Origin: Sipunculus nudus
Lineage: Eukaryota; Annelida; Sipuncula; Golfingiida; Sipunculidae
Assembly: GCA_026874595.1 (NCBI GenBank)
Contig: CM049316.1
Coordinates: 13,072,839-13,136,838, forward strand
Length of the DNA: 64,000 nucleotides
Direction of reading: 5' to 3'
Below the pieces are notes generated by a model. The model ran no database searches and was not told the DNA's origin. It saw only the letters and a program-made list of their open reading frames with translations. Position 1 is the stretch's first letter. The number at the start of each line of letters is the position of its first letter. Position numbers and translations under genes: made by a program. This document shows positions 33,201 to 45,400 of this stretch, in pieces.

Positions 33201-33574
33201 TTTATTACTGAAATTAATATTCTATTTCACAAATCTTAAAAAAGAACCCAAAGTTTTAATCTTTTGAAGTAAGGAATTCCTCTTATTATGAACATCCACA
33301 CTTTTAAGGCAATACATCTCTTTGTTGACACAAATACAAAATCCAAAATGTAGCAAAAGTTTAGAATAAGAATGAATGAATAATAGAAAATTATAACATT
33401 CGTCTAGTTTATGGATTTTGTCCAGGAGAAGGGGGAGGGGGAAGGGGAAGCCTAGCTTAGCTGAGTCAAATCAAAGGTGAGGTCTGCATCTCTCACTGCA
33501 CACCACTGGACTGGGGTGGCTTGATGCAAACAACACTTGACATGGTGTATGGACATTTGAATAAAAGCAACCCC

Positions 33575-33760
33575 TTTTCACCTATTCCTTTCAAATTTCA
33601 GATTCTATTAGCCAAATCTTATCTTTCCATCATGTGAAAATAAAAGCAAATGTAAAAAGAGGTGAGAAATGTGCAATGATCATACTTGAGCAAAATTTAA
33701 GGAAATGATTTTACAATTATGCTAATAACTAGATACAATTACAAAATTTTGGTCAAACAT
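33575..33760 (+). repeat. Degenerate family C interior fragment
   Basis: Motifs ATCATGTGAAAATAA, GAGCAAAATTTAAGG and TATGCTAATAACTAG follow in the same order as in the 5848-5940 and 7280-7390 modules. No ends are present. Confidence 0.5.
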
Positions 33761-34258
33761 GGGTAAAAGTATAACCTCTTGTGGAGGTAAATACACCATT
33801 AAAATTAAAACAAGGAAGGCAGACTTTGCTATATTATACTAACACACAAAATATTCCAAACGCTGTATATCATAAGAGCTACATACATAATTTATTCAAC
33901 ACAATACAAATAAACTGACAGCCCTACTTTGTTTTACCTTAAGTCTATACCATCTCTAAGATTTTGTAAATATCTTCAGACCCGAGAACTCCTTTGGAGC
34001 TGCAGTCAGGCATGTCTATTATACAATAGGTTATAGTTTAAGCAACCAGGAACTGTCAATTTATGACCCTCAGGGTAAACATGCTTTCTGTAAAACTTGT
34101 TACTGTGACATCAGCCCCAGCTATACCTGACTCAATATGCGCTCACAAGAAAGTTTGCTGATTTTAAGTCAGTCCTTTGGATATTGAAGCTGGGAGATGA
34201 TTACATTGTAGATATCTGTCAGTTCATTTGTGTCTAAATACAGATTAAAAGGTACAAA

Positions 34259-34267
34259 ATGCACTGG
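34259..34267 (+). CDS. Candidate start micro-exon of paralogue 3
   Basis: ACAAA-ATG-CAC-TGG followed by GTAAGT; three codons ending in phase 0, 310 bp before the signal-peptide exon. Joining gives a 1032-bp frame (343 aa) and the N-terminus MHW-VTFVVLTF. The donor is consensus and the start context is acceptable. The parallel with paralogue 2 supports it, but exons this small cannot be certain from sequence. Confidence 0.45.
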
Positions 34268-37200
34268 GTAAGTCAAAATAGTTTAACTATATCTTTGCAA
34301 GAGACTATGTGAGATGAAATGATTGAGTTGTATGAATCTGGACCATTTTCAATGGTTATCACTCATAAACACTCTCTCTGAATTTTAAATTCTATGAGAA
34401 GTCTAATTATTAAATTATGGACACATTTCTGTGCAATTCTTTAAGTGCCTTGATTAAAGCCATCGCTATTGAAAAGTAATGTTATATTTTCAGCTATAAC
34501 TGTAGATTTTACATTTGTTTCTGCCTTTTTACTAAATAAAATGGATGACTGACAGAGTAAAATATTCTGTTCTGCAGGTGACCTTTGTGGTTTTGACATT
34601 TGTGTCTACAGGTAAGTTACATTTTAATTGAAACTTTCTAAAAGGATACAAGCTGGGGCTTAAAACATACTGTGTATTTAGAAAATTTTGTGGGTCTAGA
34701 ATTTCATGGTTTTGATATGAAACACAATTTGTGTGTAACTGGCAGTGAGGAATGAAGCCTTAGTTGTCTGCATGAATACATCTATTTATCAGTAGTTATA
34801 GCCATTCATCAGAAATGTTATGTCTAATGCCGAGATTAGACTATGAGATCTGATTGATAGGGTCCTTGAAAGTCCTTAAAAGTGTAGAGAGGTTTTCTGA
34901 GTGTGAACCCTGTGAATGTAAATGTACTTATAAGTATTCTTCAGGTTGGATGTTTTATGGGAAAATATTAAATACATATACAAATATGATAGAAATGATA
35001 GAACTTGAGCAGTGAAGCACTTATCAAACTTGAGATAAGAGGAATTATGTCCTGTAAAGGTAGCATTCCATATGAGCTCAAACATTCTAGCTCCAACACT
35101 GTTCAGCATGATGATCTCTGCTATGCTAACGGATGCTTTTAACAAGGATGATCCTGGAGTCGGTGTTAGATACCACACAGAGGGGAATCTTCTCAATCGC
35201 AGAAAACTGTTACTCCATGCTGCCATGAAAGTCAGGACAACCATCATCCATGACCTGCTCTTTGCTGATGACTGTGCCCTGAATGCATCTTCAGAATCAG
35301 ACATGCAACACAACATGGACCAGTTTTCCCGTGCTATTGACAACTTCTGGCTTACAATCAGCAAAAAGAAGACTGAAGTGATGCACAAACCAGCACAAGG
35401 AAAGCAATATGTTGAATCCTCCATCATGGTGCATGGATCAAATCTGAAAGTGGTGGACAAATTCACATATCTTGGGAGCACATTGTCAAAGACAGAAAAC
35501 ATAGATGAAGAGGTCAACAGCAGAGTAGCAAAAGCCAACATTGTTTTTGGTAGACCCCCTCCAACGTCTGGGAGCACAGAGGCATCCATCTGGGAACCAA
35601 GATCCAGGTCCACAAGGCATTAGTCATCACTACCCTGCTGTATGGCTGTGAGACATGGGCTGTCTATCAAAGACATGCCAAACAAATGAACCACATTCAC
35701 CTGACCTGCCTCTGATGACTGATGAACATTAGATGGCAAGACAAAGTTCTAGACACTGAGGTCCTAACACATGCCAACCTCCCATCAATCTACACCATCT
35801 TGCATTGGACTCCAGGTTTGATGGGCAGGTCAGATACAAGACTCCCAAAACATCTTTTGTATGGAGAACTGGTGTCTGGTAAAAGACCAATCAGAGGTCA
35901 GCAGAGGCACTACGAGGACAGTCTCAAAGCATCACTGAAAAAACAGAAAAACATCTATCAACACAGATATGTGGGGGAAGTCTAGTGCAGGATCGAATGG
36001 TGTGCATGCAGCTGCACACAGAGGTGTGGAGGATGCTGAGATAGTATGACTAGCAGAGTCCAAAAGGAACTGTGAGGTCCACAAGGCCAGGATGGCAACT
36101 ACCTCAACAGCAACCACGATCACAAGTGTCCAACATGTGGGAGATCCTTCCTTGCCTAGGTTTGCCTTACAAGTCATCTACAGACACACAAAGTTTGATC
36201 AACTACAAAACCTTGATCATCATAGTCATCTTCACAAAGCGATGGAAGAACATCACATGTATATGCATGCATATGCAGTATGTTCTGATCACTCATGATA
36301 GCGATTGAAAATGCGTACTTATGCATGGTTACAGACTAGGGAAGTCAAAACTTTGACATCAATAATAGGGTATTCCTGTAGCTTAGGACTTCTCTGCACA
36401 TGCAGCTCTATACTATATAAGCCTTATTTTTGCTGCATACATAGTGCATATGCATACTTATAATAAATGCAATCATAGGTATCCATAGAATTCCTCAGAA
36501 AACTTTGACACATCAGAGGTTCGACACAAGCGGGTTTTATTTGGTTATAATTTAACATCACTTGTCCGGAATATCGAGTCTGTAACTTCACCATAAGCGG
36601 GGTATTTGACTAAAGCCAGTTTGACAAAACCAGGTTTCACTGTATATGTATATGGGAACCTGAGAAAACTGTTTTCCTTGAACAATTTATCAGTACTTGG
36701 CACCAAAATGAGAATCTTTTCTTGAGCATATATTTTTTATTCAATATACATACTTGTAGTGATCTTGTTACATACATGAACAAACACAGGGTACAAACAC
36801 ACCCCATGACATTCTTGGCACACATTACAACTTATTTATTGCATAACAAACACTTGACATTCGAGGAAGCTTTTTCTGACATTGTAGGAGTTTTTCTATG
36901 GTTTGCGATCAAGTTGAAGCACAATACCAAAGCCACTAAATACTGTTGACTCAATGGCTAATGTCAAGCCTTGGTGGAGGAGATATTACAGTAAAGTGGC
37001 ATGATATAGCTAGGGCTGGGAAATGTGCTTATGTTGGCCAACTCAGCATACAATGTATGGACCATGTGGCAGGCCTTGAGTGATGGATCACTCGGGGGCA
37101 GAAATGCAACACAACAGAATGCTCTCTATATCGCTTGATTCACCCCCAAAGACATGAAAAACAGAATTTGAAAATAAACATGCATAATTTATATTCATTA

Positions 37201-39384
37201 TGCCAAGAAGCTTTTCTTTCTGATAATTAAACTTTTAAGTTGAGTTTTAAGCCAGTATATATGCTGTCACGGCCAAGATCCCGATCTAGACCAATCAGTG
37301 ATTGGTCCAGACCAAATTCTGATTGGGATTTGGGATTTGGGCTTGACAATGGTTGGACCAGATCTGGATTGGGGTTTAGGCTGGACTGATTCCATTCTGG
37401 CTTTGGTCATGCAAGACCAATCAATTATTGGTCCAGACGAATTCCAGTTTGGGGTTCTGACCAGTCCAAACCCCGATCAGGTTCTGGTCCAGCCCAGATC
37501 CCGATTCAGACTGAGTTGACATAATAACCAGATATTTCTTGGCACCGCAGGTGCCATAGTATCGCCAGACAATTAATCCCCCCCCCCCCCCTTTAAGAAT
37601 AGGCCCCCCATCTTCAGCAACAATTAATATCAGACCACACTCATAGAAAAGGTCATTCTCATAGAAAAGGTCATGATCCAAATTTCAATATACATCATCC
37701 CCTAACCCATGTCTATGTATATGCAAGAAATCTGCCCATTAGTTTTTGACTTATAATGCTCACAGGTTATAAATGTACTGTTAAGTGGCAATGATGGGGT
37801 ATTAAATGGCACGAAAACAAGTTAAAGAATAACAGGTGGCGATACCTGCTTCTGGTACATGACATTACTATCCAAGATCTTCGGTCAAGTTGATTTTTGG
37901 ACCAATGCATGTATCCCTTATTGAGAAATTAATGATTTTGTGTGATTTTCACCATATATGGCAATATTCAAGGTCAAGGCCACTCTCATTGGAAAGGTCA
38001 TGACCCCAATTTAAATAAACATCATCCCATAACCCATATCTATGTATTTGCATAATATGAAAGAAATCTGTCCATTAGTTTTTGACTTATAATGCTCACA
38101 GTACTGTCAAGTAGCAATTTTGGGGATATTAAACGGCATGAAAACAAGTAAAGAATAATAGGTGGTGCCACCAGTTTCTGGAACATGACAACCCTATCCA
38201 TGATCTTCGATCAACTTGATTTTGGGATCAATCCATGCAAGTTTTCTTGAGATATTTAAGAATTTGTGTGATTTTCCCCAAAATTGAACCTATTCAAGGT
38301 CAAGGTCACTCTCCTAGTTGAGGTCATGACCTCATTTTAAATAGGCGTTGTCCTCTCACCCATATCTATACATATACCAAGTTTGGTAAAGATCCGTGAA
38401 ATATTTTTTGAGTTATTGTGTCCAAAAGAAATCTCTGCGGCGGCGGCGGCGGCGCGACCGTGCCTAAACCATAGTATCTCCAGACTATGTCTGGCGATAC
38501 AATAAATAATGCCTTCAGCACATACTTCTGATTAAATTAAGAAAAATTCACCTTAATTCAGCCAAATCAAACTTAAGTCTATATAGATATGACAAAATTT
38601 TATTCATGCCATGCAAAACTTCAAATACATAGTTGAACGAGTTAATATTAGTAGTATTGATAACTGGCATGGATTAATTAATGGAATTAAAACAACACTA
38701 CTGATTTTTGTGGCACCGCTTAATCAAAGTATAAAGTTTATAATATGTTAAATTTGATGAATAAAACTTTTTTTCTGGCTTGTATTACCTACATGCATCA
38801 CATTTTATAAACCAAAATTATTAAATTCTGTATTTAAGATAAACAAAAACATATAAAAAATTTGACACTTATCTGATAATTAAAAAAGAGCCTTGTGGAC
38901 ATGAAGTTTGCATGTAGATAAAGTCCTTTCAATTTATTAGACAGGAAGTCATTCTCTTTCTTATTAATTAAAGCTAGATCAGGATTTAGGCCGGACTGAT
39001 TCCAAATCGGTATCTGGTCTGGACGATTCGGAAATTCAAACTCAAAATTGGGATAGAAATAATTTTCAACATCAGAATTTTATTCCAACTTGAAATTATG
39101 ACCGGATGCCTTAAATTCAGAAATGATTTTGTCAGATTGACATTGACATTGCCCTGACTAGCTTCACATCAGGCGGACATTCAATATGGCAGAAATGCTT
39201 GGGTGATTGTGAGAATTTGGTGGTCTTTGGCAGGCTTTTGTCCCCTCATGGCAAGTCCTGCTGTATATATATTTCTGATAATGATATATTTCTGTGTATT
39301 GATAAAAAAAAATCTATGAAATATTCATGTATATAAAATATATATATATATTTATACATATATATACATATACAAATATCTATT

Positions 39385-39415
<31 letters not shown>

Positions 39416-42400
39416 GCCATTCTTTCATACATTATGACTTATTTATAGCATAACAAAGACTTGACATCAAGGAAGCTATTACTGACATTGTAGGAGTTTT
39501 TCTATAGTTTGCAAACAAGTTGAAGCACAATACCAAAGCCACTAAATACTGTTGACTCAATTGCTTATGTCAAGCCTTGGTGGAGAAGTTAAGTCACAGC
39601 ATTAAAATATATCTCACTTGGTTATCAAAGTAGTTCTATCACAACAAATATCAATATTGACACTCACAGACTGTATAGATATACCCCTCACCAAACACAG
39701 TTACGGGTAACCCCTTTCATACATGCCACAAGAACTCCCTTTAAATCCAAAGAAATAGAAACTTTTATCTTATTCTTATATTTGGGACATCAAACTTTGG
39801 CACCACTGTCATTAAATCTTAAGGACTATTTGCTCATGGTAAGCTTTATATTTTTCATGCTTTTATCACAAATAAATATAAATAAATACAAATAATACTT
39901 ATCTCTGAATCACTGGGGTTGATACTGAACTGTCTTGAGGTAATCTTTGATGTGTCAAATTAAGTAGGACAGGGAGGCTTATAAAGCACGTCCGAGGTTG
40001 ATGAGTTTGTTCCTATATTCATATTTATGCAATTTTTTTCTGGCTTTACAGCTTCTTATAAAAACTGAGGCCACTTTTCAGGGACTTCATTTGCAACTTA
40101 AATGCAATGAAAAAAGAATTCAGTGAATTCAGTGTATATATGTAACATTGTGGATATTTATTAAATACAACATAAATATAGAACAAACTTTTCTGACAAG
40201 AATGAATATTTTTTAAGTGATTTAAAGTATATATGCAAACTTTTTAATTTTTCAATTCATTGAAACATCGGAACAAGCTATGTGACCGAAGTACGTGACT
40301 TTGAAGGCTTGAAGTACATGACCTTGAAAACTTGAAGTACAGCTTTTTCACCAGAAAGTCAATGAAGTAGTTCACATGCAACTGGCATCCCCGAATATAA
40401 AATTGATGCAATATTCCCTAGGCGAACGGAGTGAACTTTTCATCACAGAAAGGTTTACCTCAGGAAGTTCCGCATGCAGGTTCAGAATTTTGTGGAAAAG
40501 AATAAAATGTGGCTCCAAGCCAGTCAGAATATTACAACAATCAGACTCGAAATCAGTCAAGAAATAAAGGAGAACAAGTATTTTGGGGGGGATCATAAAT
40601 TTAAAAACCAACACGTAGCCATATTAGAAAAAAACACACTATCCAAATCAATAATAAAAGGACCTAGAAGAGCATATATATTTTTTTAAATAAACAAGTC
40701 TGCATAAATCGACATATTTTAATGCATTTCAAAATACTGTGAAAAAGTTTAAAAACTCAAACTCCTATCAGGTAAAACAAACAAAATCAAAATTGGTCAA
40801 GGAATAAAGGAGAAGCATTTTTTTGTGAATTGTGGATAGACACCGGATGCAGCATTGCCATGGCATAAGCTGATCAGGCGTTAATAGCATGCAGCCACAT
40901 CGCCATGGCATAAGCTGATCATATATATGCTGGCCTATGGCAGGATGTTCTAACATGCACTGATTTGATCGAGGACCAGGTGAAATGCATGCATATACAG
41001 TGTCATGAGTAAGATCTTGAAGTCAGGAAGTACACCATTAAACATTTACTCCTGTAACTGTGTCAAGTGTGTTCAACAAAAGGGAAACATGTACATGTGA
41101 AATTACTCATGCACACATCTCAATCATGATAGCAGGCCATATCAGTGTCAGGGAAAGCCACATCAGTGTCAGGGAAAGCTATGTGCTTGGTTTTAATGAG
41201 CTGTGTTTGATCCCCTGTAAATGTGAGTCACAGAGTACGGGGTGGGGAGGGGGGATATTAACACTTTTGTCCATAAATAGAAGCAAAACCTTATGACTGA
41301 CAGGTTTGAAAGACTAAATGAAATCAGGCAGGACAGATCAATCTGCTGCGTGGGTGTCATGTGCATGATCAATACCCCCAGCCTTTTATGTTGTGTAAGA
41401 AACCAATGACTAAAAAGTAGCTGACATAAAAACTTGAAAGAAACTGGTTATGAGCATAAAATGAGTGTGGACAAGAAAACTCCTAACAATTAAGTCATGA
41501 TTTCCAAATACCTATTCATATATTTGGGTGGCAGCACCCATAAATGAGAGAAGACAAGGAAGGGTAAACATACATACTCCGCTGTTCATCTTAACCAAAA
41601 CTTAGGGGATCCAGGGTCAAAGACGGGATTGTCTGTCATTATGCTCTGCTGCATTCAGAAGTCATCAAGTACTGTAACCTCCCCCATGTGAAGGACATCC
41701 TTTGGTGGCAAGAATTCTGATTTGTCACATACAAGCATTTACACACGCATAAATCTCTGTCAACTGATGGTACTGAACTAATTTATCTGCCCCCTGTTAC
41801 AAGGTGAATCTCATATGAGGCTGACATGATTTTTTCCCATTCTTCCCAGCTAAAACCAGAATTCTCAACTGACCAAGCTAAAATGTGAATCAAGTGATAG
41901 TTTGAATTGGTTCACATTCCTCCTGGGAAGATTCTGGATCTTCCCAGATTCTCATTCTTTTCTCGACATATATATATGTATATATATATATATATATGTT
42001 ATTTGTATATAAATATATATCTCTTGGGATTGATTGGCAATTGTATACAATAATTGAAAATAAATTTGTTCATAGTGAGTTTCACCTGAATCCATCATGT
42101 TTCTGGCAGGTTATATCATGGCAAAACTAAAAAGAACCCTGGTGAACTCCAGCCTCATTACATTTGTCTGGATTTAACTGAGCATTGAAACTTTGCATGA
42201 TAATCTACTTCAATGAGTTCATGTTAATTTATTAAATCCCTGGTAAGTTATCGATGCTAAAGGTCAAAGCATGGACAAAAATACTTACACAATGTTACAG
42301 ACTGGTCTTATGGGGGTGTATTAAAATGTGGGGTCCAGGAAATCTTCAATTTTAAGCCCTGCAAGGGGGTGGGTTTTTAGAACATCTTAGTCTATTTACA

Positions 42401-45400
42401 GCCAACGCCAAGACCTACTGTGTGGAGGATGCAGACTGTGCGTATCTCGGAGACTTGGTGTGCATACACAGTTTCTGTAGCTGGGGTATCTGTGGCTGCC
42501 CCCGCAGCAAGGCGGCTCGTTACCTGGGCTCAGAAAATCTCTTCAGATGTGTGCCATGTAAGTTGAATAACAAAAGACTGTTTGCTCTAAATATGCCCTA
42601 TTTAGTAATCATATATTACTACCAATTTAACTCACTAGTTGCTATATACACATCCTAATTAGATGCCAAAATTTAACAAGTAAAAGTAATTTTGTAAATG
42701 TTGAGTAAAATTAAAACTGATTTTGTTGTACAGATATTTGAAAACAACAACAAAGGGATACTAATTAAATCATTAACTAACTTAGTTTCAAATAAAACTC
42801 TATAAACATTTTTTTCTTTGTGAGTAAGAGTTACAGAAAGAGGTTTAATAAATGCAATGTCTTAAATAACAAATAATGAAATTAACTGAAGTATTTTCAG
42901 ATAAATAAAAATTTTCCTCAGATAAATACACTTTTAACAGTCTCTTTTAAAGGATTCCAAATATCATAAACAATTAAAAGATCTAACTAATTTTAATATG
43001 TTAATTATTGACCTTTGATTCATACATAAATTCAAATCGTATTTAGTGAGAAAGGTTGGTGAGTCTTGCTCTACGGATGGATTTGGCGGCGTGTGTGCTG
43101 CTCTGAATGCTGAATGCATCGACGGACGGTGTCAGTGTGTCGCCCCATACAGTGTATCAATCTGGGGTGGTGAGATGTGCGTGGAATCTTCTCAACGAAC
43201 CGGACCCGGAGAGACTTGCAGCTCAAGTTTGGGGGCATGCAGTATCGTAACAGGGGGTGGAAGCACCACATGTGTCAAGGAAACGAGTCCCCAGTGGTAC
43301 GATTCCATCGTTTCCTACAACTTCCCTGTCTGTGGGTGTGCCAACAACCAGAGGTTAGCCCTACCAAACAACAACTGGGAGGCCCCCTATGTGGGCAGGA
43401 AAGAACCTACATGTGTTCCAAGTAAGGAACAATCAATCTTATCTCTTTTTTTAAATCTCACTTCTCTTTGAATCTCATCAATTTGAATTTATCTTTCTTT
43501 CAACATTTTCTTCCTTTAACCTCAACATCATTGAACCTCATCTCTCTGTTAGCTCATCATCTTTGAACCTAAACTCTGTTTAAGCTCAAAATTTCTGAAC
43601 CTCATCTCTTTGTAACCTCATCATCTTTTTGAACCTCATCTATCTTTAACTTCATAATCTCTGCACCTAATCTCTCTGTAACCTCATCATCTTGGAACCT
43701 TATCTCTCTTTAACCTCAATGTCTTTGAACCTCACCTCTTGTCAACCTCATAATCTCTTAACCTCATCTCTCTGTAAATTCATCATCTTTAAACCTCATC
43801 TCTCTTTAACCTTATAATCCCTGAACCTCATCTCTCTGTATATTCATCATCTTTGAACCTCATTTCTCTTTAACTTCATAATCTCTGAACCTCATCTCTC
43901 TGTAACTTCATCATCTTTGATTCTCATCTCTCTTTAACCTCATCATCTTAAAACCCTCATCTCTCTTTAATCTCATTGTATTTGAAGTTTGGACCTTATA
44001 TCTCTTTAACCTCATCATCTTTGAACCTCATTTCTCTTTAACCTCATCTCTCTCTCTCTCTCTCTGTCTCTCGCTCATCTTGGAATCTGGTCTCTCTTTA
44101 TTTCACCTCTTTTTTAATCTCTCTCTGAACATCATCTCTTTTTTAATCAAATGTACACCTGTTACAAAAATATTGATCTTATTCTCTCTTTGGTTTTGGT
44201 CGTATGATAGATCTGCTTTATCTTTTAACAGACAAGGTCGGTGATACCTGCCTGAAGAACTCTGACTGCCCTCAGGGGGGAGAATGCATCTCAAACAAAT
44301 GTGCGTGTGCAAACGGCATGGTGGAACTGTACGGCGGAACACAGTGTGACAACGGCACTGGTATGTATTTATCAAAGTTAATCCTTATCTGAACACACTG
44401 TGACTATGGCAAAAGCACTGACCTTGCAACTGTCAATAAATCTGTTATCTCATGCAAATATGCAGATGCTATATGAACTCTTTGTTATTTTTGTTACATA
44501 TAGTCATGATAATGAGACATACCCTAATTCTCCATCAATTATTGCCATATGCATATCACTGAAGTCCTATAGATAAATTTCCCCTCACTGTCACACTGAG
44601 TATGTTTAAGTGCCTTTATGTGTATCCATCCTCAAGATATGCCATCTTGGTGTCATGTTATTTTTATTTTTCTGCCCTGCAGACTGAAAATATGTCACTT
44701 AAGAGTGATGTTCACTTGTACTTTCCTTTGCTGAAGTCCTCAGAATACATGAGAAATTAAGACAAGACTGATTTTATCTTCTAAGCTAGCAAGACAGAAT
44801 ATGTCACTTTAGGGTTATATGCTTTCATTTACATTTCCTAAAGACATTTCATCTACATGTCATATTTATCCATTTTATAATTCTGCTATCCTAGAAATAT
44901 AAGTATTTTATATCCATGTACCGTTAACTTTTGACTGTCACATTCAGCCCTGGCATATGGAGATATCTGCTCTGGAATTGGTTACACTGAAGGCTACTGT
45001 GATGGTAGTAAGGGCCTGGTTTGTGGTGATTTTTGTGCAGTACATGAAGCTCCAGCAACTGTCTACTACTGTACATGTGGTGCCAGCCATGTTAAGTCTG
45101 ATGGAAACGTCTGTAATCCAAGTGAGTAGGCTTTTATCTCATTTTAAAATGTTTGAGTAGAATATCATTTTAACCAAATCAAAGGCTAGTTCAATAGCCT
45201 TTCGTGCCACTGTTTATAAAATGAACCTGCAGGTTTGTAACCATAAGAATATGTTTTGTTAAACCCTAAGGATTTATATGCAGGGGAAATAGAAATAATC
45301 CAGAAACCAAAATCTCTAGTTAAGAAAATAAAACTAATGTTTGAAATCGAGATGTCATATTTTAGACACTGACAGGACCTTAAGCTCAAAACATCCTAAG

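Larger units (their letters stand above)
29897..34258. other. Intergenic region upstream of paralogue 3
   Basis: AT-rich with no supported gene. It contains a heat-shock-element-like cluster (30264-30289), a diverged fragment of repeat E (about 32358-32440) and a degenerate family C interior fragment (about 33575-33760). The last few hundred bases should hold the promoter of paralogue 3, but no clear TATA box or initiator could be singled out. Confidence 0.4.
37270..38720 (+). repeat. Interspersed repeat D, copy split by family A element
   Basis: The halves at 37270-37527 and 38505-38720 together correspond to the continuous copy at 10190-10690. The family A element sits between GAGTTGACATAATAACC and TAAATAATGCC. 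Confidence 0.7.
34612..42401 (+). other. Intron 2 of paralogue 3 (7.8 kb)
   Basis: Bounded by GTAAGT and CTATTTACAG. Apart from the elements listed separately it holds TA-rich patches (about 39338-39413 and 41969-42020), a 21-bp tandem pair (41143-41185), and unassigned AT-rich sequence. No other exon with family support was found in it. Confidence 0.7.

Noticed and set aside
34876..35613. 245-codon minus-strand open frame
   Set aside because: It is antisense to the LINE reverse-transcriptase fragment, whose plus-strand frame contains real motifs (FADD, YLGS).
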